Assembly (NCBI RefSeq): GCF_014638915.1
Contig: NZ_BMFQ01000001.1
Span: forward strand, 943,142 to 1,007,141
From: Xanthomarina arctica
Lineage (GTDB): Bacteria > Bacteroidota > Bacteroidia > Flavobacteriales > Flavobacteriaceae
Direction of reading: 5' to 3'
Length of the DNA: 64,000 bases
How positions within the stretch are numbered: the first letter of the stretch is position 1; each line of letters begins with the position of its first letter. Below, piece by piece: positions 1 through 8,754 of the stretch. A program made the position numbers and the translations under genes. Below the pieces are notes generated by a model. That model was given only the letters and a program-made list of their open reading frames with translations. It ran no database searches and had not been told where the DNA came from.

Positions 1-562
1 TCATGCCTTCATTTGCGGCCATATATCCTTGGATTGGCGTTTTTAAAGCTTCATTTAATGCTAATTTTATTTCGGAAGAATAAAGCTCTTTACTTTCTGC
101 ACTAAAAAGATTGATAAACGACATTCTAACCAAATTCTCAAAATTAGTTTTTGCCATATTATTGGCTCTAGTTCTTAATATTTTTCGTTCTTCGTTATCT
201 GCCAAAAATGTTGAGTTCATTAAGCAAATACCATTTAAAGCTTCTGGATTTTTTTCAGCGTAAGCTAAAGCTACATAACCTCCCATGGAATGTCCGATGC
301 ATGTAAATTTTTCAATTTTCAAATAAAGCAATATAGCTTCTATAGCTTCGGCCATAAGTTCCATGCTATGAAGGTAGCCAAGACAGCCAGTTTGCCCATG
401 GCCTAAAAGATCTATAGCAATGGCTCTATGGTTTTTTGAAATTTCTGGTATCAAATCTTGCCACATACTACTATTTTCAAGAAACCCATGCAATAAAACT
501 ATAGGCTCTCCAATCCCTTGATCTGTATAAAAAACAGGGATTCCTTTGTGTTCTAAAATCAT
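1..562 (-). CDS. Alpha/beta hydrolase, C-terminus cut off by the window edge
   Basis: The frame starts at an ATG at 562 and is still open at base 1, giving 187 residues. The alpha/beta hydrolase fold is seen from the oxyanion-loop motif LLHGF (about residues 23-27), DLLGHG (51-56) and the nucleophile elbow GHSMGG with Ser92. The catalytic acid and histidine would normally lie further on; the His lies outside the window. The family includes small carboxyl-esterases and MhpC/MenH-like enzymes, and the substrate cannot be told. It is transcribed divergently from brnQ. The hydrolase assignment is firm, the precise function unknown. Confidence 0.85.
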   Translation of the reverse strand, partial: MILEHKGIPVFYTDQGIGEPIVLLHGFLENSSMWQDLIPEISKNHRAIAIDLLGHGQTGCLGYLHSMELMAEAIEAILLYLKIEKFTCIGHSMGGYVALAYAEKNPEALNGICLMNSTFLADNEERKILRTRANNMAKTNFENLVRMSFINLFSAESKELYSSEIKLALNEALKTPIQGYMAANEGM

Positions 563-682
563 TTTTAAACTATCTTGTGCAAAGATAAAAAGACTTACTA
601 GCTTGAAGAAATAAGTGCTAATTAATTAAATAAGAATTGTGATTAATAGATTTGTGTTTTTTAAGTTTACACAATTTTAAAT

Positions 683-1966
683 ATGAATAAACCAAAAGAA
701 ATACTTGTAACTGCATTCGCCTTATTTTCGTTATTTTTTGGAGCAGGAAATTTAATACTACCACCTTACTTAGGGTTTAAAGCAGGCCAAGATTGGTTTT
801 TAGTAACTATGGGTTTTGCTCTAACTGCTGTTTTAATTCCTGTACTTGGAATTTTTGCTCATGCAAAATTGCAGGGAACCATATATGATTTTGGTAAAAA
901 AGTATCACCTCTTTTTAGTTCCATATATTGTATTGTAATTTATGTGATAGCTATTTCTTTGCCTGCTCCCAGAACGGCTTCCGTAACACACGAAATGGCA
1001 ATAGCTCCTTTTTTCAATACAAGTACTTTGGTAACAAGTACCATTTATTTCTTATTGGTATTTGTCTTTGTAATGAACAGGAATAAAATATTGGACCTCA
1101 TTGGTAAATTTTTAACGCCTTTAATCGGAATTATTTTATTAAGCATTATTCTTGTTGGAATTATAACATCTCCTTTTGAACTAAGCAAACCGCTATTGGA
1201 AGCTCCTTTTTCTGGAGGAATTCTTGAAGGTTACCAAACTTTTGATGCCATTGGAGCTGTGGTTGTTGGAGCTGTAATTGTTATTTCAATTAATATGCGA
1301 AACAATAAAACCTTTGAAGAAAAGAAAGATCTGATAACAAAATCTGGTCTAATCGCTGGCTTTGGACTTATGGTTATTTATACAGGATTAATTTTGTGTG
1401 GGTCCTTATTTCAGAGTAAATTTTCTTTAGATGCCAGTAGAACAGAAGTGCTTATAGGCTTAAGTAATTTTACTTTAGGCTATACTGGTTCTTTGTTTTT
1501 AAGTGTTTTAGTTGCTTTGGCATGTTTTACTACAGCCGTAGGAATTGTAACTGGTACTTCCGATTATTTTAAAGGATTGTTCAATGGGTCTCAAATGGCT
1601 TATGTAGTCACTGCTATTTTGGGTTGCCTTATAGGTGTCTTGGTAGGTAGTTATAATGTAGGATTTATTATAGACGTTGCCTTGCCAGCACTTATGTTTA
1701 TTTATCCAATAACAATTATACTAATTGTTTTAAATGTATTACCAGATAAATACGCCACTAAAATAGTGTTTAGGGCAGTTGTATTAATAACCTTTCTATT
1801 TAGTATTCCTGACTTTTTAAAATATATGATGCCCCTAGAAGACATTCAATATTTTCTAGGTTTTATTCCATTATCCGAATATAGTCTCGCTTGGGTTTTT
1901 CCATCAATAATTTCTTTCTTGTTGATGAATTTGTATGTCAATAAATTTAGAAAGGAAAAATTATAA
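683..1966 (+). CDS. brnQ: Branched-chain amino acid:cation symporter BrnQ
   Basis: This 427-residue inner-membrane protein has about 12 hydrophobic segments and the conserved LIVCS-family N-terminus FALFSLFFGAGNLILPP (residues 13-29). The family imports leucine, isoleucine and valine with Na+ or H+. Length is normal for BrnQ. The ATG at 683 directly precedes the family N-terminus. A TAGATTTG sequence at 647-654 resembles a Bacteroidota -7 box but has no TTG at the right distance. The gene stands alone, and the convergent DUF481 gene ends 13 bases beyond its stop. Confidence 0.93.
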   Translation: MNKPKEILVTAFALFSLFFGAGNLILPPYLGFKAGQDWFLVTMGFALTAVLIPVLGIFAHAKLQGTIYDFGKKVSPLFSSIYCIVIYVIAISLPAPRTASVTHEMAIAPFFNTSTLVTSTIYFLLVFVFVMNRNKILDLIGKFLTPLIGIILLSIILVGIITSPFELSKPLLEAPFSGGILEGYQTFDAIGAVVVGAVIVISINMRNNKTFEEKKDLITKSGLIAGFGLMVIYTGLILCGSLFQSKFSLDASRTEVLIGLSNFTLGYTGSLFLSVLVALACFTTAVGIVTGTSDYFKGLFNGSQMAYVVTAILGCLIGVLVGSYNVGFIIDVALPALMFIYPITIILIVLNVLPDKYATKIVFRAVVLITFLFSIPDFLKYMMPLEDIQYFLGFIPLSEYSLAWVFPSIISFLLMNLYVNKFRKEKL

Positions 1967-1978
1967 TAAGATTATAGC

Positions 1979-3073
1979 TTAATGAAGGCTGTATGTCAAT
2001 TGGAAATTAATACCGTAATCATTTTTTGAAACGGCATCTGCAGGAGGTTTACTGTCGTAGGTGTAATAAAATTTTAAACCAACTTTAAAATTATCGTTCA
2101 AGAGATTTATTTTAGGGTTTAAATTAAAAACGGCTCTATATCTTCCGGAGTCTGTAAAATAAGGCAAGAAACTAACATCTGCATCTACCCATATTTTTGG
2201 AGCTTTGTATTTATACACGCGCCACACAAGTTGCATAACTCCTGCAACATCATCCTGCTCAGGTACGTCGCCATAAGGAATCTCATGGGTTAAATTAAGA
2301 CCTGCACCAGCATAAAATCTATTCCAGTCATTATAAGAAATGTCTTTTAAACCTAAGACATCGATTCCCCATCTTTCTTTAATACCTAATTCGGAATTCT
2401 GGCTTACGGATACAGATAATTGAGAGGACCATCCTTTTTTAAGTAGCCTTTGCCAAGCTAAGGAGACATCTGTTTTTCTAGAGCCTAAGGTGTCTTTTTG
2501 GTAGGTGTTATTACCATCCCAAGCTAATTCTAAATATACTTTCTTTCTTCTATAGCTTAAATCTCCAGATAGAGCTAAGTTCCCAATGTCACTACCTTTA
2601 GAATAATTAAAACCAAGACTAAAATTACCACTAATTTTAGTCCAGAAGCTATTTTTTATGGGATATATCTCAACAATATCATATATTTTTACTAATATTT
2701 TTTTTTCTGGCGTAACAATATAAACAGATCTTTTTTCTTCTGAAGCTTCAAAAGAACCAAAGTAAATTTTATCATCTTTCATTTTAATTTCAAATTGTTT
2801 TTTTGAAATTATAGTATTTACCATGATCTCTTCTAGACTAATGGTGCCCATGCCTTCCATTTTCCATGTAACAATCCCATAAGCCATATTCTTAAAATCG
2901 CCCGTTAAAATGTTTTTGTTAACATGATAAATGGTGTCCGTTTTTTGAGCCATTCCTTTTTTAATAGGTAAGAAGAAGGCCAAAATTAAAATAAGGATAT
3001 AGTAAGTTGTTCTATTCAAATCAGGGTGGTTTTCAGAAAAAGTAAAAATAATCTTTTCTATGAATAAGAACAT
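1979..3073 (-). CDS. DUF481-type outer-membrane beta-barrel protein
   Basis: After a hydrophobic leader ending in an Ala-Gln-like cleavage site (GMAQ), the protein has a short N-terminal domain and then repeated amphipathic strands with aromatic ends, closing in a C-terminal strand typical of outer-membrane barrels. This matches the DUF481/YdiY family, whose function is poorly known. The start is uncertain: a longer frame opens with TTG at 3094 inside the aminopeptidase terminator hairpin, so I use the first ATG at 3073. A TTG near 3019 just before the hydrophobic stretch would give a more standard signal peptide. Confidence 0.75.
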   Translation of the reverse strand: MFLFIEKIIFTFSENHPDLNRTTYYILILILAFFLPIKKGMAQKTDTIYHVNKNILTGDFKNMAYGIVTWKMEGMGTISLEEIMVNTIISKKQFEIKMKDDKIYFGSFEASEEKRSVYIVTPEKKILVKIYDIVEIYPIKNSFWTKISGNFSLGFNYSKGSDIGNLALSGDLSYRRKKVYLELAWDGNNTYQKDTLGSRKTDVSLAWQRLLKKGWSSQLSVSVSQNSELGIKERWGIDVLGLKDISYNDWNRFYAGAGLNLTHEIPYGDVPEQDDVAGVMQLVWRVYKYKAPKIWVDADVSFLPYFTDSGRYRAVFNLNPKINLLNDNFKVGLKFYYTYDSKPPADAVSKNDYGINFQLTYSLH

Positions 3074-3080
3074 ATAAAAA

Positions 3081-3119
3081 TAAAAAAACCTCAAAAGCTT
3101 TAAATCTTTTGAGGTTTTT
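3081..3119 (-). terminator. Rho-independent terminator of the aminopeptidase gene
   Basis: Inverted repeat CCTCAAAAG (3089-3097) and CTTTTGAGG (3106-3114) with an 8-base loop. On the minus strand it is followed by a run of T. It lies just beyond the stop of the Xaa-Pro aminopeptidase gene. Confidence 0.85.
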
Positions 3120-3140
3120 AAGTAATTCTAGGAATTGAAA

Positions 3141-4433
3141 TTACGAATTCATTAAGTCTTCAATTTCTTCTACTTCAATAGGAATATTTCTCATTAAATT
3201 AAAAGGCTCTCCTTTCTTTTGGACAACAACATCGTCTTCTAATCTAATTCCAAATCCTTCAGCAGGAATATATATTCCTGGCTCTACGGTAAATACCATA
3301 TTTTCTTGGAAAGGTTCAGTCAAAATCCCGTAATCGTGCGTGTCTAATCCCATATGGTGAGATGTTCCATGCATGAAATATTTTTTATATGCTGGCCAAT
3401 CTGGATTTTCATTTTTAACATCGTTTTTATCAAGTAATTTTAATCCCAATAATTCTGAAGTCATTAATTTTCCTACTTCCACATGGTAATCTGTCCAATT
3501 GTTACCTGGAACTAATAATTTTGTAGCATCATTTTTAACACGATTTACCGCATTGTAAACTTCCTTTTGTCTTTCAGTAAATTTTCCTGAAACGGGAATG
3601 GTACGTGTCATGTCACTAGAATAGTTAGCGTATTCTGCACCTGCATCAATAAGAATTAAATCGCCAGCTTTACATTGTTGGTTGTTTTCAATATAATGAA
3701 GCACATTGGCATTGTTTCCAGATGCAACAATAGGTGTATAGGCGAATTTTTTTGAACGATTTCTTAAAAATTCATGCATAAATTCCGCTTCAATTTCATA
3801 TTCCCAAACGTTTGGTTTTACAAAGTTTAAAACCCGTCTAAAACCCTTATCTGTTATATTACAAGCTTCTTGAATTAAATCTAATTCTATGGCGTCTTTT
3901 ACAGAGCGTAAACGTTGCAAAATGGGATTGCTTTTGGCAACATTATGTGCTGGATATTTATCTTTTAGCCATTTGTTAAAACGGTCTTCTCTGGTTTCTG
4001 TTTCAACACTAGCTCTATAATGTTCATTTTTATTAATATAAACAGTATCTGCCTGAGACATTAACTCGTGCATAATTTTCTCAAAATCCTGCAACCAATA
4101 AACAGTTTTAATACCTGCGGTTTTAAAAGCGGCTTCTTTGGTAAGTTTTTCACCTTCCCAAACAGCGATATGGTCGTTTGTTTCTTTTAAAAATAAAATT
4201 TCTCGATGATTCTCTTTCGGACAATCAGGGAATAATACCAAAATACTTTCCTCTTGATCGACACCACTTAAATAAAATATGTCCCGATTTTGCTCGAAAG
4301 GCATAGTGCTATCTGCACCAATAGGATAAATATCGTTCGAATTAAAAACAGCTAAACTATGAGGCTTCATTTTAGCTGTAAAGTTTTTACGATTTTTTAT
4401 AAAGAGTTTGTTGTTGATTAAATGGTATTTCAT
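3141..4433 (-). CDS. pepP: Xaa-Pro aminopeptidase (aminopeptidase P, M24B)
   Basis: A cytosolic dinuclear-metal peptidase that removes the first residue from peptides with proline in second position. An aminopeptidase-P N-terminal domain (first ~170 residues) precedes a pita-bread catalytic domain. The metal ligands are visible: first Asp in LIDAGAEY, second Asp in SSDMTRT, His in HGTSHHMGLDTHD, Glu in FTVEPG and Glu in RLEDD. I chose the ATG at 4433 because the family begins close to MKYH; an in-frame ATG at 4451 would add six residues. It is followed by its own terminator, so it is probably monocistronic. Confidence 0.92.
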   Translation of the reverse strand: MKYHLINNKLFIKNRKNFTAKMKPHSLAVFNSNDIYPIGADSTMPFEQNRDIFYLSGVDQEESILVLFPDCPKENHREILFLKETNDHIAVWEGEKLTKEAAFKTAGIKTVYWLQDFEKIMHELMSQADTVYINKNEHYRASVETETREDRFNKWLKDKYPAHNVAKSNPILQRLRSVKDAIELDLIQEACNITDKGFRRVLNFVKPNVWEYEIEAEFMHEFLRNRSKKFAYTPIVASGNNANVLHYIENNQQCKAGDLILIDAGAEYANYSSDMTRTIPVSGKFTERQKEVYNAVNRVKNDATKLLVPGNNWTDYHVEVGKLMTSELLGLKLLDKNDVKNENPDWPAYKKYFMHGTSHHMGLDTHDYGILTEPFQENMVFTVEPGIYIPAEGFGIRLEDDVVVQKKGEPFNLMRNIPIEVEEIEDLMNS

Positions 4434-4668
4434 GAAAAGTGAATTTTTCATTTCTGCAACTATTTGTAGAGAGGAACAGAAATCTCATTAATTATTATTT
4501 TCTCAAAAATACGGATTTCCTTTTGGCAAATAAAAAAGGCGGTACACTTTATAAAATATTTAACGAAGACGAAATAGGAGCTTTTTAAAAATAGTTACCA
4601 ACTATGAGTTGATAATTCAGGATTCTGTTTAAAATCATTCTAAATACCTATATTAATCCCGCTCTACG

Positions 4669-4699
4669 TTGTCTAAAACTGATTGGAAGCGTATATTTG
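4669..4699 (+). promoter_or_regulatory. Bacteroidota-type promoter of the sdh operon
   Basis: TTG (4669-4671) is separated by 20 bases from TATATTTG (4692-4699), which matches the Flavobacterium consensus TTG-N17-23-TAnnTTTG. It lies 25 bases before the sdhC ATG. Upstream of it (4452-4668) I see nothing else recognisable. Confidence 0.7.
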
Positions 4700-4723
4700 T
4701 TAGATATAAATTAAACTTCAACA

Positions 4724-5395
4724 ATGAGCGGAATTTTGGATTCTTCGATTGGAAGAAAATTTGCCATGGCACTCTCGGCATTCTTCCTAATGATTTTTTT
4801 ACTACAACATTTTGTAATTAACTTAACCTCAGTTTTTAGCGCTGATACATTTAATGAGATTTCTCATTTTATGGGTACTTTTTGGTTAATTCAATATGTG
4901 ATACAGCCAATTTTGATTTTTGGTGTGCTATTTCATTTTATTATGGGATTTGTACTAGAAATTAAAAATAGAAAAGCAAGAAACATCAGTTATGCTAAAA
5001 ATAATGGCGCTGCCAATTCAACTTGGATGAGCAGAAACATGATTTATAGTGGGATGTTTATCTTAATCTTTTTAATCATTCACTTTATAGATTTCTGGAT
5101 TCCAGAAATTAACACCAAATATATTGTAGGTGATATGTCTGGAATGCACGATGGAGAATTTAGATATTTTCATGAATTACAAGAGAAATTCGTTCCTATT
5201 TGGCGCGTGGCTTTATACTGTGTAGGTTTTGTCTTTTTAGCCTTGCATTTAATGCATGGGTTTAATTCTGCTTTCCAATCTGTTGGAGCAAATAACAAAT
5301 ACACAAAAGGATTAAAAGGTTTTGGAATGGCTTACGCTATTATATTACCATTAGGATTTATCGTTATTGCGTTATTTCATCATTTTAATCACTAA
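4724..5395 (+). CDS. sdhC: Succinate dehydrogenase cytochrome b subunit
   Basis: The 223-residue membrane anchor has five hydrophobic segments and belongs to the b558-type SdhC found in Bacteroidota, where one polypeptide replaces the SdhC/SdhD pair. Conserved histidines that may bind haem lie in the helices, for example LLQHFVIN, GVLFHFIMGF and LALHLMHGFNSAFQ. It anchors SdhA and SdhB to the inner membrane and passes electrons to menaquinone. It opens the sdhCAB operon, with 15 bases to sdhA. Confidence 0.93.
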   Translation: MSGILDSSIGRKFAMALSAFFLMIFLLQHFVINLTSVFSADTFNEISHFMGTFWLIQYVIQPILIFGVLFHFIMGFVLEIKNRKARNISYAKNNGAANSTWMSRNMIYSGMFILIFLIIHFIDFWIPEINTKYIVGDMSGMHDGEFRYFHELQEKFVPIWRVALYCVGFVFLALHLMHGFNSAFQSVGANNKYTKGLKGFGMAYAIILPLGFIVIALFHHFNH

Positions 5396-5410
5396 AAAAC
5401 ACATCTAAAT

Positions 5411-7423
5411 ATGGCTTTAGATTCTAAAATACCAGAAGGTCCAATTGCAGACAAATGGACTAATTATAAAAATCATATCAACCTAGTGAATCCTGCAAAC
5501 AAACGTAACATAGATGTTATTGTTGTTGGAACAGGATTAGCAGGAGGTTCTGCGGCTGCTACTTTAGCAGAACTTGGTTATAATGTAAAAGCTTTTTGTT
5601 TTCAAGATTCACCAAGACGTGCGCACTCTATTGCAGCACAAGGGGGAATTAATGCAGCAAAAAATTATCAAGGTGATGGCGATTCTACTTACAGATTATT
5701 TTACGATACTGTGAAAGGTGGTGATTACCGTTCTCGTGAGGCTAACGTTTATCGTTTAGCTGAAGTTTCAGGAAATATTATCGACCAATGTGTGGCTCAA
5801 GGGGTTCCTTTTGCACGTGAATATGGTGGATTATTAGATAACCGTTCGTTTGGTGGAGTTCTTGTATCAAGAACATTTTATGCTGCTGGACAAACTGGAC
5901 AACAATTATTATTAGGAGCTTATTCTGCTATGAACCGTCAAATTGGTCGTGGTAAAATTAAAATGTACAACCGTCACGAAATGTTAGACGTGGTTGTTGT
6001 AGATGGAAAAGCTCGTGGAATTATAACACGTAACTTAATTACTGGAGAAATTGAAAGACATTCAGCTCATGCTGTAGTTCTTGGAACTGGTGGTTATGGA
6101 AACGTATTTTTCCTTTCAACAAATGCTATGGGATCGAATGTAACAGCTGCTTGGAAAGCTCACAAACGTGGCGCTTACTTTGCAAACCCTTGTTACACAC
6201 AAATTCACCCAACATGTATTCCTGTTTCTGGAGATCATCAGTCTAAATTAACATTGATGTCTGAATCTTTAAGAAATGATGGACGTATTTGGGTTCCTAA
6301 ACATATGAAAGATGTTGAGGCTATTAGATCTGGAACTTTAAAACCAAAAGAGTTAAAAGAAGAAGATAGAGATTATTACTTAGAGCGTCGTTATCCTGCA
6401 TTTGGTAACTTAGTTCCTCGTGATGTTGCTTCTCGTGCAGCAAAAGAACGTTGCGATGCTGGTTTTGGTGTTAATGCAACTGGAGAAGCTGTATTTTTAG
6501 ATTTCGCTTCGGCCATTCAACGTTACGGAAAAGAGCAAGCTGTTATTCATCATCTAGATGTTAATGATGCGGCATTAATTAAAAAATTAGGACAAGAAGT
6601 AGTAAAGAATAAATACGGAAACTTATTCCAGATGTACGAGAAAATCGTAGATCAAGATCCTTATAATACGCCAATGATGATTTATCCAGCGGTGCATTAC
6701 ACTATGGGAGGAATTTGGGTAGATTATAATTTAATGACTACGGTTCCTGGATTATATTGTATTGGAGAAGCAAACTTTTCAGATCATGGTGCAAACAGAC
6801 TTGGAGCTTCGGCTTTAATGCAAGGTTTAGCAGATGGTTATTTTGTATTACCTTATACCATTGGAGATTATTTGTCTCATGATATTAGAACTGGAGAAAT
6901 TCCAACTAATTCAAAAGCATTTGATGAAGCTGAAAAAAGTGTTAGAGATAGCATCAATCATTTCATAAATAATAAAGGAACTCATTCTGTTGATTATTTC
7001 CATAAGAAACTTGGAAAAATTATGTGGAATAAAGTTGGAATGGCTCGTAATGTAAAAGGTTTAACTGAAGCAATTCAAGAGATAAAAGAACTTCGAGCAG
7101 AATTCTGGAAAGATGTTAAAGTTCCTGGAATTAACGAAGAATTTAACGACGAACTTGCAAAAGCTGGTCGCGTAGCAGATTTCTTAGAATTAGGAGAGTT
7201 ATTCGCTAAAGATGCTTTACAAAGAGAAGAATCTTGTGGAGGACACTTTAGAGAAGACGCGGTTGAGTTAGATGGAGAACAAAAAGGGGAAGCAAAACGT
7301 GACGATGAAAATTTTGCTTACGTAGCAGCTTGGGAATACAAAGGAGAACCAAGTGATGCCGTACTTCATAAAGAAGAGTTAGAGTTTAAAGATATTGAGT
7401 TGAAGCAAAGGTCTTATAAATAG
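5411..7423 (+). CDS. sdhA: Succinate dehydrogenase flavoprotein subunit
   Basis: This is the catalytic FAD subunit of complex II, oxidising succinate to fumarate. The dinucleotide fold [12 protein letters not shown] lies at residues 38-49. The AHSIAAQGG motif carries His72, the likely covalent FAD attachment residue. RDVASRA contains the active-site arginine, and HPTCI and the substrate-loop HYTMGG are present. At 670 residues it has the usual length for the Bacteroidota form, longer than the E. coli protein. It is followed not by sdhB but by an inserted four-helix-bundle gene. Confidence 0.96.
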   Translation: MALDSKIPEGPIADKWTNYKNHINLVNPANKRNIDVIVVGTGLAGGSAAATLAELGYNVKAFCFQDSPRRAHSIAAQGGINAAKNYQGDGDSTYRLFYDTVKGGDYRSREANVYRLAEVSGNIIDQCVAQGVPFAREYGGLLDNRSFGGVLVSRTFYAAGQTGQQLLLGAYSAMNRQIGRGKIKMYNRHEMLDVVVVDGKARGIITRNLITGEIERHSAHAVVLGTGGYGNVFFLSTNAMGSNVTAAWKAHKRGAYFANPCYTQIHPTCIPVSGDHQSKLTLMSESLRNDGRIWVPKHMKDVEAIRSGTLKPKELKEEDRDYYLERRYPAFGNLVPRDVASRAAKERCDAGFGVNATGEAVFLDFASAIQRYGKEQAVIHHLDVNDAALIKKLGQEVVKNKYGNLFQMYEKIVDQDPYNTPMMIYPAVHYTMGGIWVDYNLMTTVPGLYCIGEANFSDHGANRLGASALMQGLADGYFVLPYTIGDYLSHDIRTGEIPTNSKAFDEAEKSVRDSINHFINNKGTHSVDYFHKKLGKIMWNKVGMARNVKGLTEAIQEIKELRAEFWKDVKVPGINEEFNDELAKAGRVADFLELGELFAKDALQREESCGGHFREDAVELDGEQKGEAKRDDENFAYVAAWEYKGEPSDAVLHKEELEFKDIELKQRSYK

Positions 7424-7467
7424 ATTAAAAAGAGAAAAGAGAAGAGACAAAAGAGAAGAGACTTAAA
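7424..7467 (+). repeat. Purine-rich left flank of the IVS-type insertion
   Basis: The 44 bases between sdhA and the inserted gene are almost all A and G. They contain a perfect tandem 14-mer AAAAGAGAAGAGAC at 7435-7448 and 7449-7462. AGAAAAGAGAA (7433-7443) is the exact inverted partner of TTCTCTTTTCT at 7850-7860, so the two flanks of the inserted gene can pair in RNA. Confidence 0.8.
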
Positions 7468-7827
7468 ATGGGCTTAAGAAGAAGACATAATTATAAGAAT
7501 TTAAAAATTTGGCAATTAGGTCTCGAAATAGCAAATAATATTTCAGATGTTTTAGAAAATTTCCCAAAACATGAAAAATATGATTTGAGTTCACAATTAA
7601 GTAGATGCTCTGTCTCGATGCCAAGTAATATAGCAGAAGGTTCCGCTAGAACTGATAAATCTTTTTCTCATTTTATTGATATTTCATTAGGATCATCTTT
7701 TGAATTGGGAACGCAACTTTTAGTTGCTCACCACAGAAAATATATAGATGCTGAGACATTAAAAAAAATAGAAGAAAAAAATGAAGAGTTTCAAAGAATG
7801 ACAATGGGTTTTCAAAACGGATTATAA
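7468..7827 (+). CDS. Four-helix-bundle protein of the 23S-rRNA intervening-sequence (S23/IVP) family
   Basis: A 119-residue basic, all-helical protein with the family hallmarks: an N-terminal NYKNLKIWQLGLEIA helix, a middle motif LSSQLSRCSVSMPSNIAEGS (about residues 41-60), and a C-terminal helical pair. Family members were first found inside intervening sequences of bacterial 23S rRNA; related bundles act as accessory proteins (Avd) of diversity-generating retroelements. No molecular function is established for free-standing copies. Its position inside sdhCAB, with pairing flanks, points to an insertion, presumably co-transcribed. No reverse transcriptase or rRNA is near. Confidence 0.88.
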   Translation: MGLRRRHNYKNLKIWQLGLEIANNISDVLENFPKHEKYDLSSQLSRCSVSMPSNIAEGSARTDKSFSHFIDISLGSSFELGTQLLVAHHRKYIDAETLKKIEEKNEEFQRMTMGFQNGL

Positions 7828-7866
7828 AATCTGTTTTCTTTTCTCTTTATTCTCTTTTCTAAAAAA
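7828..7866 (+). repeat. Pyrimidine-rich right flank of the IVS-type insertion
   Basis: A T/C-rich block follows the stop. TTCTCTTTTCT (7850-7860) is the perfect reverse complement of 7433-7443 and neighbouring bases pair imperfectly with the left flank. The hairpin would enclose the whole inserted gene and bring the sdhA and sdhB messages close together. Confidence 0.75.
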
Positions 7867-7890
7867 ATAGTTACCTAAAATCAAAACATT

Positions 7891-8637
7891 ATGAATCTTA
7901 CACTAAAGATTTGGAGACAAAAAAATAAAAACGATAAAGGTGGTCTAGTTGATTATAAAGTCACTGATGTCTCTCCAGATATGTCTTTCCTTGAAATGTT
8001 AGACGTATTAAACGAAGACTTAATTAATAAAGATGAAGAACCCGTAGCTTTCGATCACGATTGTCGTGAAGGAATCTGTGGTATGTGTTCTCTTTATATT
8101 AATGGGGAAGCTCATGGTCCTGATAGAGGTGTTACTACTTGTCAGTTACACATGCGTATGTTTAAAGATGGAGATACTATTTATATCGAACCATTTAGAG
8201 CCGCTGCTTTTCCAGTAATAAAAGATTTAATAGTTGATAGAACATCATTCGATAGAATTCAACATGCTGGTGGATTTATTTCTGTAAATACATCTGGAAA
8301 TACGATTGATGCAAACACAATTCCCGTTAATAAACATGATGCAGATACAGCTTTCGATTCTGCTACCTGTATTGGTTGTGGCGCTTGTGTAGCGAGTTGT
8401 AAAAACTCGTCTGCTATGTTATTTGTTTCTGCTAAAGTATCTCAATTTGCTTTATTACCACAAGGTCAAATTGAAGCGACAGATCGTGTACTAAACATGG
8501 TGAAACAAATGGACGAAGAAGGTTTTGGTAACTGTACCAACACTGGAGCTTGCGAAGTAGAATGTCCAAAAGGAATTTCACTAGAAAATATTGCTCGTAT
8601 GAATAGAGAATATTTAAAAGCTAGTTTAAAAGGTTAA
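7891..8637 (+). CDS. sdhB: Succinate dehydrogenase iron-sulfur subunit
   Basis: The 248-residue electron-transfer subunit of complex II. The [2Fe-2S] ligands are Cys58, Cys63, Cys66 and Cys84. The second domain has [11 protein letters not shown] (Cys160, 163, 166, 170) and Cys215, Cys221 and Cys225 for the [4Fe-4S] and [3Fe-4S] clusters. It carries electrons from SdhA to quinone at SdhC. It ends the operon and is followed by repeat DNA and a terminator. Confidence 0.96.
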   Translation: MNLTLKIWRQKNKNDKGGLVDYKVTDVSPDMSFLEMLDVLNEDLINKDEEPVAFDHDCREGICGMCSLYINGEAHGPDRGVTTCQLHMRMFKDGDTIYIEPFRAAAFPVIKDLIVDRTSFDRIQHAGGFISVNTSGNTIDANTIPVNKHDADTAFDSATCIGCGACVASCKNSSAMLFVSAKVSQFALLPQGQIEATDRVLNMVKQMDEEGFGNCTNTGACEVECPKGISLENIARMNREYLKASLKG

Positions 8638-8651
8638 TATCATGTAGAGCG

Positions 8652-8690
8652 TGGTCACTGAGCGTAGTCGAAGTGAAAGCGAAGAATCTC
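8652..8690. repeat. Dispersed GAGCGTAGTCGAAGTG repeat, copy 1
   Basis: The core ACTGAGCGTAGTCGAAGTG (about 8656-8674) followed by GAAGAATCTC occurs here, and in related form at 22483-22520, 31434-31462, 45011-45070 and 55289-55335. It is intergenic and lies just after sdhB. Confidence 0.75.
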
Positions 8691-8699
8691 AAATAAGTT

Positions 8700-8733
8700 A
8701 AAATCCCAAGCTAAGTCTTGGGATTTTTGTTTC
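8700..8733 (+). terminator. Terminator of the sdh operon
   Basis: AAATCCCAAG (8701-8710) pairs with CTTGGGATTT (8717-8726) across a 6-base loop and is followed by a T-rich run. Confidence 0.85.
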
Positions 8734-8754
8734 TTTACATTTCAATTTTTTGTT

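Noticed and set aside
3074-3094. TTG start for the DUF481 protein
   Set aside because: It lies inside the terminator hairpin of the upstream aminopeptidase gene and adds residues unlike a signal peptide.
7435-7462. Tandem 14-mer considered as the beginning of a CRISPR array
   Set aside because: Only two adjoining copies without spacers, purine-only sequence and no cas genes.
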